DNA of 64,000 nucleotides from SZUA-430 sp044220975 (GTDB lineage: Bacteria > Pseudomonadota > Alphaproteobacteria > Micropepsales > Micropepsaceae): positions 41,575-105,574 of the forward strand of contig JBGAPZ010000009.1 in the NCBI GenBank assembly GCA_044220975.1, written 5' to 3'. Each line of letters opens with the position of its first letter. Position 1 is the first letter of the stretch. Both the position numbers and the translations under genes were made by a program. Of this stretch, positions 17,463-25,422 are shown piece by piece. The notes below the pieces were generated by a model, which saw only the letters and a program-made list of their open reading frames with translations, was not told where the DNA came from and did no database searches.

Positions 17463-17495
17463 CGTCATGCCCGGGCTTGACCCGGCCACCCAGGG
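17463..17495. repeat. Interspersed palindromic repeat, copy 1
   Basis: A short intergenic element built around GGGCTTGACCC, preceded by CATGCCC. Bases 17473-17493 match bases 19467-19487 in inverse orientation at 20 of 21 positions. Related elements are scattered between genes in many alphaproteobacterial genomes. The end of the element lies just before the small membrane protein gene and may provide its AGGGA ribosome-binding site. Confidence 0.6.
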
Positions 17496-17498
17496 ACG

Positions 17499-17810
17499 GT
17501 GACTGTGCCAATCGCTATGCGAGACGACGTCGCGATCCTGATCAACCTGAGCGCTGTGCTCGCCAGCGGCCTCCTGGTTGCGATCTACATCATGATGCAA
17601 ACGGGCGCGTTCCCCGATACGCATTTCGGACGCAACGTGTTTCCGACGGTTGGTGTCGGCGCTGTCCTCGTCGGGTTGGTCAGCCAGTTCGATCCAAGCG
17701 GTTTGGCCGTCGCCGTCGCGCTATGGTTGGGCACGATCGTCCTCGCAGCAGCTTACGGCGCGAGCCTCGACCTCTGGGCCTGGCTTCGCGGCGACTACGA
17801 TCGAGGTTAG
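17499..17810 (+). CDS. Small three-helix membrane protein of unknown function
   Basis: About 103 residues with three hydrophobic segments (roughly 10-32, 47-63 and 68-92) joined by short loops, ending in a charged tail. No family was recognised. Possible starts are GTG at 17499, GTG at 17505 (best spaced from AGGGA) and ATG at 17517; all give the same membrane core. It precedes the TPR gene by 35 bases on the same strand. Confidence 0.6.
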   Translation: MTVPIAMRDDVAILINLSAVLASGLLVAIYIMMQTGAFPDTHFGRNVFPTVGVGAVLVGLVSQFDPSGLAVAVALWLGTIVLAAAYGASLDLWAWLRGDYDRG

Positions 17811-17845
17811 TCTCCGAGATCGGCTTTGAGGGTCGGGGTAAACAA

Positions 17846-18664
17846 ATGAAGCATCCCATCTGGATCGCCATAGCCTTGGTCGCCGCGGCGCTGCCGTCTG
17901 CGCCATGTGCCGCAAAGACGAACGACTGTCCGCCGGCGAACGCGCAATGGACCGACGCGAACGTCGCGCAGTGCATCGCCGACCTGACGAAACGGATCGA
18001 CCAACGCCCCGCGCAAAGCACTGATCGTGTCGAACTCCTGAGCCAGAGGGCGCACCTTCACGAGTTCCTGCAGCGCCAACGCTCCGCAACCGGCGACAAG
18101 GGCGCCAAGACGTCGTTCGAGGCCGCTTTGGCGGACTATTCCGAAGCGCTCGCGATCGCCCCGCGCAACGACGAGCTCCGCCGCAAGCGCGCCCAGTTGT
18201 TGATCGAGATGGGCCGCGGTGAAGACGCGCTCAAAGACGCGGAAACGCTTCTCGCGCAGGAACAAGCCAGCGTCCGGGATCAAGCGCTGAAGGGCGACGC
18301 ACTCGCCGCCACGAAGCGGCACAAAGAGGCGATCGCAGTCTACACGCGCGCCATCGCTCTCGCGCAATCCTGCGCGGAGGCGAGCCAGATTCAGGAGCAA
18401 GTGAACAAATATCGTCACGCTTTCGACCCGCCGCCAACGAAGGAACAAGCGCTCGAAGAAATGCGAAACATGCGCAACAGGCCGATCCACGATGTCCCCG
18501 AGACGGCGGTGAAGCAAGTCGGCTTCCCGTGCGCGCCCTCGCCACCCAACACGTTCGATGAACTAGTGATGTGGAAGAGCAATCTGTTCGAGCGGCGAGG
18601 CGATAGCCATCACGCGCTGGACGACCGCTGGTCTGCAATCAGGACTACGAATACGCGGTATTGA
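17846..18664 (+). CDS. Exported TPR-repeat protein, N-terminal part (probable frameshift at the end)
   Basis: Starts at ATG 17846 behind GGGGTAA. Residues 1-23 are a signal peptide (A-P-C-A-A). The middle holds at least two TPR-like units: F-E-A-A-L-A-D-Y-S-E-A-L-A-I-A-P-R-N and H-K-E-A-I-A-V-Y-T-R-A-I-A-L-A. The last ~15 residues (R-W-S-A-I-R-T-T-N-T-R-Y) are unlike the preceding protein. The -1 frame, open from 18607, reads C-N-Q-D-Y-E-Y-A-V-L-I-N and continues into the next entry. One ancestral gene spanning 17846-19035 with a one-base loss is the simplest reading. Confidence 0.65.
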   Translation: MKHPIWIAIALVAAALPSAPCAAKTNDCPPANAQWTDANVAQCIADLTKRIDQRPAQSTDRVELLSQRAHLHEFLQRQRSATGDKGAKTSFEAALADYSEALAIAPRNDELRRKRAQLLIEMGRGEDALKDAETLLAQEQASVRDQALKGDALAATKRHKEAIAVYTRAIALAQSCAEASQIQEQVNKYRHAFDPPPTKEQALEEMRNMRNRPIHDVPETAVKQVGFPCAPSPPNTFDELVMWKSNLFERRGDSHHALDDRWSAIRTTNTRY

Positions 18665-19035
18665 TCAACTCCACGCCCGCCTTTGCCGCCATCCGCCTCT
18701 GCGAGCTCGAGATCGACATGGGGCTAGACTACTCGGCCGTGGAGCACTGCCGCCAAGCGTTCGGTGGAAACGCCTACTCAATCCTGAGCGACCCAGAGTT
18801 GGCCGCGAAGGTCGGCACCTACTTGCTCGAAGACGGGGACCTCAAAAGCGCCTGCCGCATCGCGTTGCCGTTCGCCGATCTGCCCCCTGGTGCGTTCGGA
18901 GCGGACAAAGCCATGCAAGCTTACCTCGATCACCCGAAGATGAAGGCCTTGCAGCAGCGCGTGAAAGGCGCGCTCGCCGGCGCGGGCCTCACGCGCTGCA
19001 GCGTAGAGTTCCGCCCGCCGTCGGTGTCCAGATAG
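18661..19035 (+). CDS. C-terminal part of the TPR-repeat protein (frame-shifted continuation)
   Basis: A 124-residue frame beginning with TTG that overlaps the preceding stop (TTGA). It contains a further TPR-like helix pair (A-I-R-L-C-E-L-E-I-D-M-G-L-D-Y-S-A-V-E-H-C), an aspartate-rich L-L-E-D-G-D-L-K-S-A-C helix, and a basic end. It lacks a signal peptide and a ribosome-binding site of its own, and the same frame stays protein-like upstream of the TTG. I therefore treat it as the displaced end of the gene before it, although coupled translation as a separate polypeptide is possible. Confidence 0.5.
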   Translation: MINSTPAFAAIRLCELEIDMGLDYSAVEHCRQAFGGNAYSILSDPELAAKVGTYLLEDGDLKSACRIALPFADLPPGAFGADKAMQAYLDHPKMKALQQRVKGALAGAGLTRCSVEFRPPSVSR

Positions 19036-19055
19036 ACTGTCATGGCGAGCGACCG

Positions 19056-19343
19056 TCACAGGGCGTTGGCGATATTATTGTTCAGATAAGCAAATACGAC
19101 GAAGCCGCCGATCTCAAGTAGCCAAAGCACGACGCTGCGCCCGCTGGGTGTGACGATCGAATGTCGTATGCCTCGGCTGAGTGCGAAGAGCACCGAAGCG
19201 TAGAGCGCGAGCGGAAGCAGAGGGATGGCGCTCTCATCCGATCGCTCGACCGGTAAAGTTAGAGCGAGCGCTCCAAGCAAGCACACGGCTTCGATCGTAC
19301 CGACAACCGCGGTTCTAGCGGAGCCGGATAGCCGACCTTTCAT
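19056..19343 (-). CDS. Small membrane protein of unknown function
   Basis: About 95 residues from the ATG at 19341-19343 (AGGTG lies just before it; an alternative ATG is at 19358). There are three hydrophobic segments: A-V-V-G-T-I-E-A-V-C-L-L-G-A-L-A-L-T, L-L-P-L-A-L-Y-A-S-V-L-F-A-L, and V-V-L-W-L-L-E-I-G-G-F-V-V-F-A-Y-L. No family was recognised. It is convergent with the TPR gene, 20 bases away. Confidence 0.6.
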   Translation of the reverse strand: MKGRLSGSARTAVVGTIEAVCLLGALALTLPVERSDESAIPLLPLALYASVLFALSRGIRHSIVTPSGRSVVLWLLEIGGFVVFAYLNNNIANAL

Positions 19344-19466
19344 GACACCTCGCACCATGGAAGCGGACTTTTCTATGCGCCACTTTTTAGACGCCCGCAC
19401 CCACCTATTGTCATCCGCCTTCGCCTTCGCGGACCATGACTATCAAGGAAGAATGCGGCTACCTCT

Positions 19467-19487
19467 CTGGGTGGGCGGGTCAAGCCC
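19467..19487. repeat. Interspersed palindromic repeat, copy 2 (inverse orientation)
   Basis: The core GGGTCAAGCCC is flanked by CTGGGTGGGC. It matches the reverse complement of 17473-17493 at 20 of 21 positions. The outer half seen in copy 1 (CATGCCC...) is degenerate here. It lies in the 205-base gap before the aminotransferase gene. Confidence 0.55.
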
Positions 19488-19548
19488 CTCCCTCCCGAAG
19501 TGGAATAGCGAGCGTGCGGAGCGGATGCGGGGCCCCTATACTGCCCCC

Positions 19549-20721
19549 ATGTCCCGTCTCGACGCCCTTCCCATTTCGCCGTTCACGCGCTTGAACAAGC
19601 TGCTCGACGGCGTGCCCCCCGGCCAGCCGCCGATCCACATGCATATCGGCGAGCCGCAGCATCCCGTGCCGCCGTTCGTCGGGGAGATCCTCGCCAAGCA
19701 CGTCGCTGACTTCGGTCGCTACCCGCCCATCATCGGGCCCGATCATTTGCGCCAGTCGATCGCGGCTTGGCTTGGCCGACGTTACAAGCTGGGCACAAGC
19801 GTCGATCCTGCACGCCACATCCTGCCGCTGGTCGGCACGCGCGAGGGCCTGTTCAGCGCCGCGTTCGTCGCGATCCCGGAACAAAAAAACGGCAAGAAGC
19901 CGGTCGTCCTGATTCCGAACCCGTTCTACCAGTGCTACGCCGCAGCAGCGCTGTCGGCGGGTGCCGAGCCCGTCTACGTCAACGCAACGCGCGAGACGGG
20001 CTTCCTGCCCGATTTCGCAAGCGTGCCCCGCGAAACGCTGGCCCGAACGGCCGCCGTCTATATGTGCTCTCCGTCGAACCCCGAAGGAGGCGCGGCGAAC
20101 GCAGAATTCTGGACGCGCCTGTTCGAGCTTGCGGACGAGTTCGATTTCACCGTGCTCGCGGATGAGTGTTACTCTGAAATCTACGCCGTCGCGCCGCCGA
20201 CAGGCGCGCTTGAAGTGCGCGGAAAGACACACGTCGACTTCAGTCGCCTGCTCGCGTTCCACTCGCTCTCGAAACGCTCGAACCTACCCGGCATGCGTTC
20301 GGGCTTTGTTGCAGGCGACGCAGCCCTGCTCGCCCGCTTCCGCGAGTTCCGCAACGTGACCGGCCCGCAACTGCCGTTGCCGATCGCTGCGGTCTCGACC
20401 GCAGCCTGGAACGACGAGACACACGTCGAGGCAAACCGCACGCTCTACGGGGAGAAATTCGAAATCGCGAAGAGCAAAATCGGCAACCGTTTCGGCTTCC
20501 AAATTCCAGCCGGCGGCTTCTTCCTGTGGCTCGATATCGGCGACGGAGAAGCGGCAGCGTCCAAGCTCTGGCGTGAAGGCGGCGTTAGGGTTCTTCCCGG
20601 TCTCTATCTCGCCCGCGACACGGCGTCGGGCAATCCGGGAAAATCGTTCATTCGCGTGGCTTTAGTTAACGACTCCGCAAGCACAACTGAGGCATTTGAG
20701 AGGCTCGCCCGAATCCTTTGA
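19549..20721 (+). CDS. PLP-dependent aminotransferase, class I/II (DapC-like)
   Basis: A 390-residue fold-type I aminotransferase. The N-terminal H-M-H-I-G-E-P-Q-H segment, the Y-M-C-S-P-S-N-P-E-G-G substrate/PLP loop, the A-D-E-C-Y-S-E-I-Y cofactor aspartate block and H-S-L-S-K-R-S-N-L-P-G-M-R with the PLP lysine are all clear. The N-terminus resembles the branch used for N-succinyldiaminopimelate aminotransferase in lysine and cell-wall synthesis, but this specificity is inferred. The ATG at 19549 was chosen because upstream codons read through the repeat element. It lies 53 bases before ftsK. Confidence 0.85.
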   Translation: MSRLDALPISPFTRLNKLLDGVPPGQPPIHMHIGEPQHPVPPFVGEILAKHVADFGRYPPIIGPDHLRQSIAAWLGRRYKLGTSVDPARHILPLVGTREGLFSAAFVAIPEQKNGKKPVVLIPNPFYQCYAAAALSAGAEPVYVNATRETGFLPDFASVPRETLARTAAVYMCSPSNPEGGAANAEFWTRLFELADEFDFTVLADECYSEIYAVAPPTGALEVRGKTHVDFSRLLAFHSLSKRSNLPGMRSGFVAGDAALLARFREFRNVTGPQLPLPIAAVSTAAWNDETHVEANRTLYGEKFEIAKSKIGNRFGFQIPAGGFFLWLDIGDGEAAASKLWREGGVRVLPGLYLARDTASGNPGKSFIRVALVNDSASTTEAFERLARIL

Positions 20722-20774
20722 AACGCGCTCCTTGCCGCGCGGACAGGACTTGAACGGGCATCGCGGTGGGAACG

Positions 20775-23192
20775 ATGAGCGAGATGCAATCCGCCTTCGG
20801 CGTGTTCGGCTCGAACGAACGTGTGCCTCTTCTTCTCAGTCGAGAAGAATGGACGACGTGGCGCGCGGCGATCGCGACCACGATGCGGCGCCTTGTCGTG
20901 CGCGCCCTCGGTCTTTCGTTCATAGTCGCTGCGATCGCAGCAGTCACGGCTGTCGTGACGTACACACCCACCGACCCCAGCTGGAACAACGCCACCGGTG
21001 CCGCCGCTGAAAACGCCCTTGGGCTTTTGGGTGCCAACATCGCTGACACGATTTGGCAAAGTCTCGGCCTTGGCGCATGGCTGATCGCGGTGCCGCCGTT
21101 CGCGTGGGGCTTGTGGCTCGTCGACGGCCGCATCGGCTTGAAGCTCGTTCGCCGCGTGCTTGCGTGGGTGAGCGCGATGCTCGCCATCGCGATGTTCCTG
21201 AGTCTGTTCCCGCAGTTGATCGGTACCGGTACCGCAACAGGTCTCGGCGGCGCAGTCGGCGACGTCTTGTCGGCCGCCGCTGCAACGCAACTCGAACCGC
21301 TGGGTTTGCCGACGCCGAAAGTCGTCGCAGGCGTCGCCGCCGGTCTCATCGGCACCATGCTCTACATCTGGGCCTTGGGCCTCAATCCGTTGAAGCTGAC
21401 CTTGCCCGCATTGCCGTGGGATGCGATTGACGCACGTATTGGCCGCTCGTTCCGCGGTCTGCTGCGTGCAGTCACCCCGCAGTTCCGCTCGCGCCCGCGC
21501 ATTCAGCGTCGTGAACCGCGCGTGATCGATGAAGACATCGATATCGTGCCCGAAGCCTCCGGCGACGAGCCGGTGACGTTGCGCAAAGAGCCGCGCGTGC
21601 TGCGCTCGAACCCCGCTGCCAAACGCGGTCAGCGCGAACAACGCGACGCACAGCCGGGACTTCGCCTCGAAGAGCCGACCGATCATCAGCTGCCGCCGCT
21701 CACCCTTCTCGAAAAAGGCAAAGCATCGAGCGGTCCGAAAGAATCCGACGAAGCGCTTGAGCAGAACGCGCGCATGCTCGAGAACGTGCTGGCCGACTTC
21801 GGCGTGCGCGGTGCGATCACCCAAGTTCGCCCCGGCCCCGTCGTCACGCTCTACGAATTCGAACCTGCAGCCGGCATCCGTTCCAGCCGCGTGATTTCGC
21901 TGGCCGACGACATCGCCCGCTCGATGAGCGCGGTCTCGGCCCGCGTCGCCGCCGTGCCTGGCCGCAACGTCATCGGCATCGAATTGCCGAACATGCGCCG
22001 CGAACGCGTGATGCTGCGCGACTTGCTCGCCGGTCACGAATACGAAAACCAGAACGTAGAACTGGTGCTCGCACTCGGCAAGAACATCGGCGGTGAAAGC
22101 GTCATCGCCGACCTGGCACGCATGCCGCATTTGTTGATCGCCGGTACCACGGGTTCGGGTAAGTCGGTCGCTATCAACACGATGATCTTGTCGCTGCTCT
22201 ATCGGCTGACGCCCGCGCAGTGCAAATTGATCATGATCGATCCGAAGATGTTGGAATTGTCCGCGTATGACGGCATTCCGCATCTCCTCTCGCCGGTCGT
22301 CACCGATCCGAAGAAGGCAATCGTCGCGCTGAAGTGGACCGTGCGCGAGATGGAAGATCGCTACCGTCGCATGTCGAAGCTCGGCGTGCGCAACATCAAG
22401 GGCTACAACGAACGCATCGCACGTGCCGCTGCAAAGGGCGAAACGCTGAAGCGCACGGTGCAAACCGGCTTTGACAGCCAAACCGGCGAGCCGATGTACG
22501 AGGAAGAAAACCTGCCCCTCGACCACATGCCCTACATCGTCGTCATCGTCGACGAAATGGCCGACCTCATGATGGTGGCCGGCAAGGACATCGAAGCGGC
22601 GGTCCAGCGTCTGGCGCAAATGGCGCGTGCGGCAGGCATCCACATCATCACGGCGACGCAGCGCCCGTCGGTCGACGTCATCACCGGCACGATCAAGGCG
22701 AACTTCCCGACCCGCATCTCGTTCCAAGTCACGTCGAAAATCGACAGCCGCACGATTCTGGGCGAACAGGGCGCCGAACAGCTGTTGGGGCAGGGCGACA
22801 TGCTTTACATGGAGGGCGGCGGCCGCATCCGCCGCGTGCACGGGCCATTCGTCTCCGACGAAGAAGTCGAGGCGATCGTGAAGTTCCTGAAAGCCCAAGG
22901 CGAACCGCAGTACCTCGACGCGATCACCGAAGAGCCGGAAGAACCGGAAGGCGGCTCGCTGCTTGAAGGCGAAGAAGGTGGCTCAGGCGATACGCTGTAC
23001 GATCAAGCCGTCGCCGTCGTTGCGCGCGATCGAAAAGTCTCGACCAGCTACATCCAACGCCGCCTGCAAATCGGCTACAACCGCGCCGCCCGCATCATCG
23101 AACAAATGGAAGAAGAAGGCGTCATCTCAGCCCCGAACCACTCGGGCAAACGCGAAGTCTTGGTCGGCGACCATTCCGGCCGGCACGACTGA
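20775..23192 (+). CDS. ftsK: DNA translocase FtsK
   Basis: About 805 residues. It links septation to chromosome segregation by pumping DNA at the division site and activating XerCD at dif. The N-terminal part (about 30-220) has four membrane helices. A charged linker of about 100 residues is short compared with E. coli. The motor has Walker A G-T-T-G-S-G-K-S at 457-464 and Walker B L-I-M-I-D-P-K. The C-terminal gamma winged helix (Y-N-R-A-A-R-I-I-E-Q-M-E) reads KOPS-type sequences. ATG at 20775 is favoured by the preceding GGTGGGAAC; a GTG lies three codons earlier. Confidence 0.95.
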   Translation: MSEMQSAFGVFGSNERVPLLLSREEWTTWRAAIATTMRRLVVRALGLSFIVAAIAAVTAVVTYTPTDPSWNNATGAAAENALGLLGANIADTIWQSLGLGAWLIAVPPFAWGLWLVDGRIGLKLVRRVLAWVSAMLAIAMFLSLFPQLIGTGTATGLGGAVGDVLSAAAATQLEPLGLPTPKVVAGVAAGLIGTMLYIWALGLNPLKLTLPALPWDAIDARIGRSFRGLLRAVTPQFRSRPRIQRREPRVIDEDIDIVPEASGDEPVTLRKEPRVLRSNPAAKRGQREQRDAQPGLRLEEPTDHQLPPLTLLEKGKASSGPKESDEALEQNARMLENVLADFGVRGAITQVRPGPVVTLYEFEPAAGIRSSRVISLADDIARSMSAVSARVAAVPGRNVIGIELPNMRRERVMLRDLLAGHEYENQNVELVLALGKNIGGESVIADLARMPHLLIAGTTGSGKSVAINTMILSLLYRLTPAQCKLIMIDPKMLELSAYDGIPHLLSPVVTDPKKAIVALKWTVREMEDRYRRMSKLGVRNIKGYNERIARAAAKGETLKRTVQTGFDSQTGEPMYEEENLPLDHMPYIVVIVDEMADLMMVAGKDIEAAVQRLAQMARAAGIHIITATQRPSVDVITGTIKANFPTRISFQVTSKIDSRTILGEQGAEQLLGQGDMLYMEGGGRIRRVHGPFVSDEEVEAIVKFLKAQGEPQYLDAITEEPEEPEGGSLLEGEEGGSGDTLYDQAVAVVARDRKVSTSYIQRRLQIGYNRAARIIEQMEEEGVISAPNHSGKREVLVGDHSGRHD

Positions 23193-23213
23193 TCCGTCGG
23201 CACGCTTCTTAGC

Positions 23214-23855
23214 CTAAGTCCGAGCCGCAGCCGCCGCGCGCACGCCCTCGCGCTGGATCAGATCGAACGCGGACGAGAGGTTCGTCACCAGCTCCTCACT
23301 CCAGCGCACGTCGTTGAAGCCAGCCAAGCCCAGCGCATCCAGCACGTCTTTGAACTCTTTGTTGGCGCCCGTAAACATATCGCGCGTTTGCGTCACGCGC
23401 CGCTCAATCGCGGCGAAAGCGATGTCTTCGGGATGGGCCGCTATATGCGCCCAATCGCGAATCGCCCGCAGCATGCGCATGTAGTCGTTGACTTCGCGCG
23501 AGATCGTCGCCGTCAACGCATAGCCGAACAGACTGGTCGCAAGCGGAACCGCGCGGAACGCATAATCCACCGCATCCGCGGCACGCGCGCGCGCATCGCC
23601 CGCAGGCGAACGCAAGAAACGCGACAATGCGTCGCCGAATGCAACGTGAAGCAGCATGAGTTCCTGTCCGTAATTCAGCCGCGCAGGCTTCCACTTCGCC
23701 GACTGCCGCGCATCGATCACGATCGGAATCAGAATCGAAAAGACGAGCGCGCCCAAGATGAACCCGCCGAACTCCGCCACCACGTTCAGAAAAAAGTCGG
23801 AGGTCAGGCCCAAGGGCCCGTTCGGGTCGAATAGATACTTCGTGATGTCGTCCAT
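23214..23855 (-). CDS. Hypothetical membrane-anchored protein
   Basis: A 213-residue protein from the ATG at 23853-23855, behind GGGGGAC. A hydrophobic segment lies at about 22-42 (F-G-G-F-I-L-G-A-L-V-F-S-I-L-I-P-I-V-I). The rest is largely helical, with H-V-A-F-G-D-A-L-S-R-F-L-R and many arginines, and no recognisable catalytic motif. A cytoplasmic helical body attached by one N-terminal helix is likely. It converges on ftsK and diverges from lolA. Confidence 0.65.
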   Translation of the reverse strand: MDDITKYLFDPNGPLGLTSDFFLNVVAEFGGFILGALVFSILIPIVIDARQSAKWKPARLNYGQELMLLHVAFGDALSRFLRSPAGDARARAADAVDYAFRAVPLATSLFGYALTATISREVNDYMRMLRAIRDWAHIAAHPEDIAFAAIERRVTQTRDMFTGANKEFKDVLDALGLAGFNDVRWSEELVTNLSSAFDLIQREGVRAAAAART

Positions 23856-23997
23856 GACGTCCCCCAACGCCCGAACCGGCCTTATCTCAGATTTAATGGC
23901 CGACCGCCCCAATCATGCTATTCTGGACCGGATCGAAGGCCGCCCGCCAGCCGCCATTTCTTGATTTTGCCACACTCCCCCAATACAGGCTTCGACC

Positions 23998-24624
23998 ATG
24001 CTTAAAGCCCTCAGCCTCTTGGCCGCTTTTGCGGCAATTCTTGCGACCGGTGCGGTGGCTCAAGCCGCCCCCTTGAAGGCACAAGATGTCACCGATTTGA
24101 ACAAGGTCTCGGCCTACCTGAACGCGATTACCTCGCTACAGGCGAGCTTCGTGCAGGTCGGCCCGAACGGCGAACTGGACCAAGGAACGATCTCTGCGCG
24201 TAAGCCCGGACGGCTTCGCTTCGAGTATGCGCCGCCGAGCCCGTATCTGATCGTCTCCGACGGCACGACAATCGCGGTCGCGAACCAAAAGCTGGGCACG
24301 GTCGATCGCTATCCACTTATCGACAATCCGTTGAACTTGATCCTTCGTGAAAGCGTGGATCTCTCGCGCGATAACCGCATCACGGCGGTTGAGCGTCAGG
24401 CCGGAACGCTGCGCATCACGGCGACCGAGAAATCGGGGCCGATGAAAGGCGCAGTAACCCTAATCTTCGCGTACCCGGCGACTGAGCTGCGTCAATGGAT
24501 CATTACCGACGCTCAAGGGTTGCAAACCATGATCGCGTTGAAAAACACGAAGACCGAGGTGCAATTGGCGCCCGAGCTCTTCATTTTGCGCGATGTCGAC
24601 AAATTCGGCCGCCGCACCGAATAG
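23998..24624 (+). CDS. lolA: Outer-membrane lipoprotein carrier protein
   Basis: Periplasmic chaperone that takes lipoproteins from LolCDE to the outer membrane. It has 208 residues including a signal peptide (1-23, A-Q-A-A). The mature part has the LolA pattern: Y-L-N-A-I-T-S-L-Q-A-S-F-V-Q, then G-T-I-S-A-R-K-P-G-R-L-R-F-E-Y-x-x-P, and Y-P-L-I-D-N-P-L-N-L-I-L. The ftsK-lolA association is common in alphaproteobacteria. Here an opposite-strand gene separates them, so lolA needs its own promoter. Confidence 0.92.
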   Translation: MLKALSLLAAFAAILATGAVAQAAPLKAQDVTDLNKVSAYLNAITSLQASFVQVGPNGELDQGTISARKPGRLRFEYAPPSPYLIVSDGTTIAVANQKLGTVDRYPLIDNPLNLILRESVDLSRDNRITAVERQAGTLRITATEKSGPMKGAVTLIFAYPATELRQWIITDAQGLQTMIALKNTKTEVQLAPELFILRDVDKFGRRTE

Positions 24625-24681
24625 GCTTATTTCCGCGTTCACCTTGTGGGCGTTTGCGGGCCGGGCTAGGCCATTGGGCGT

Positions 24682-25422
24682 ATGCCCGCCCGTAAAAAAC
24701 CCATCGTTGGAATCCCATGCGACCACCGCATGATCGGACCGCATCCGTTTCATGCGGTCGGCGAGAAATATATCGTCGCCGTCCGTGACGGCGCGAACGC
24801 GATCCCACTGCTAATCCCTGTTCTCGACAAGCCAATCGACCTCGAAGAAATCCTGGAGACGGTCGACGGCATCTTGTTGACGGGCTCGCCGTCGAACGTT
24901 GCGCCCAAGCGCTATGGCGGAGCGAGCCCGCGCGAGGGCGTCCTTCAAGACGAACGTCGCGACGCGACCACGCTGCCCTTGATTCGCGCCATCGTCGCTC
25001 ATGAGACGCCCCTGCTCGCGGTATGCCGTGGCTTTCAGGAATTGAACGTCGCCTATGGTGGATCACTGTTCCAACACGTCGAGGAAGTGCCCGGCCGCAT
25101 CGATCATCGCGAAGACAAAACCGCATCCCTCGACATCCAATATGCACCAACGCACGACGTGAAGCTGACGCCGGGTGGCGAGCTCGAGCGGATTGCGGGC
25201 AAGCGCACAATCAAGGTCAACTCTCTGCATAGCCAAGGCGTCGATCGCTTGGGCGACGGCCTCGTCGTCGAAGCGACCGCCCCCGACGGCCAAATTGAAG
25301 GCGTGCGCGTGAAGGACGCGGGCAGCTTCGCGCTCGGCGTTCAGTGGCACCCCGAGTGGCGTTATTGGGAAAACGATTTCTCGAAAGCCCTCTTCGCAGC
25401 GTTCGGGGAGGCCATGCGATGA
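24682..25422 (+). CDS. Class I glutamine amidotransferase-like hydrolase (PuuD family)
   Basis: A 246-residue protein of the gamma-glutamyl-gamma-aminobutyrate hydrolase family, which releases GABA in the glutamylated putrescine pathway. The nucleophile cysteine is in L-A-V-C-R-G-F-Q-E-L-N-V, and the catalytic histidine and glutamate in V-Q-W-H-P-E-W. L-L-T-G-S-P-S-N-V forms the oxyanion region. The stop overlaps the next start (ATGA) in front of a glutamine synthetase-like gene, supporting a polyamine or related amine function, but exact substrates are not proved. Confidence 0.87.
   Translation: MPARKKPIVGIPCDHRMIGPHPFHAVGEKYIVAVRDGANAIPLLIPVLDKPIDLEEILETVDGILLTGSPSNVAPKRYGGASPREGVLQDERRDATTLPLIRAIVAHETPLLAVCRGFQELNVAYGGSLFQHVEEVPGRIDHREDKTASLDIQYAPTHDVKLTPGGELERIAGKRTIKVNSLHSQGVDRLGDGLVVEATAPDGQIEGVRVKDAGSFALGVQWHPEWRYWENDFSKALFAAFGEAMR

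Noticed and set aside
20604..22898. Very long open frame on the strand opposite to ftsK
   Set aside because: Low-complexity His/Asp/Arg-rich product expected from the antisense of a GC-rich gene; no domain, no ribosome-binding site.
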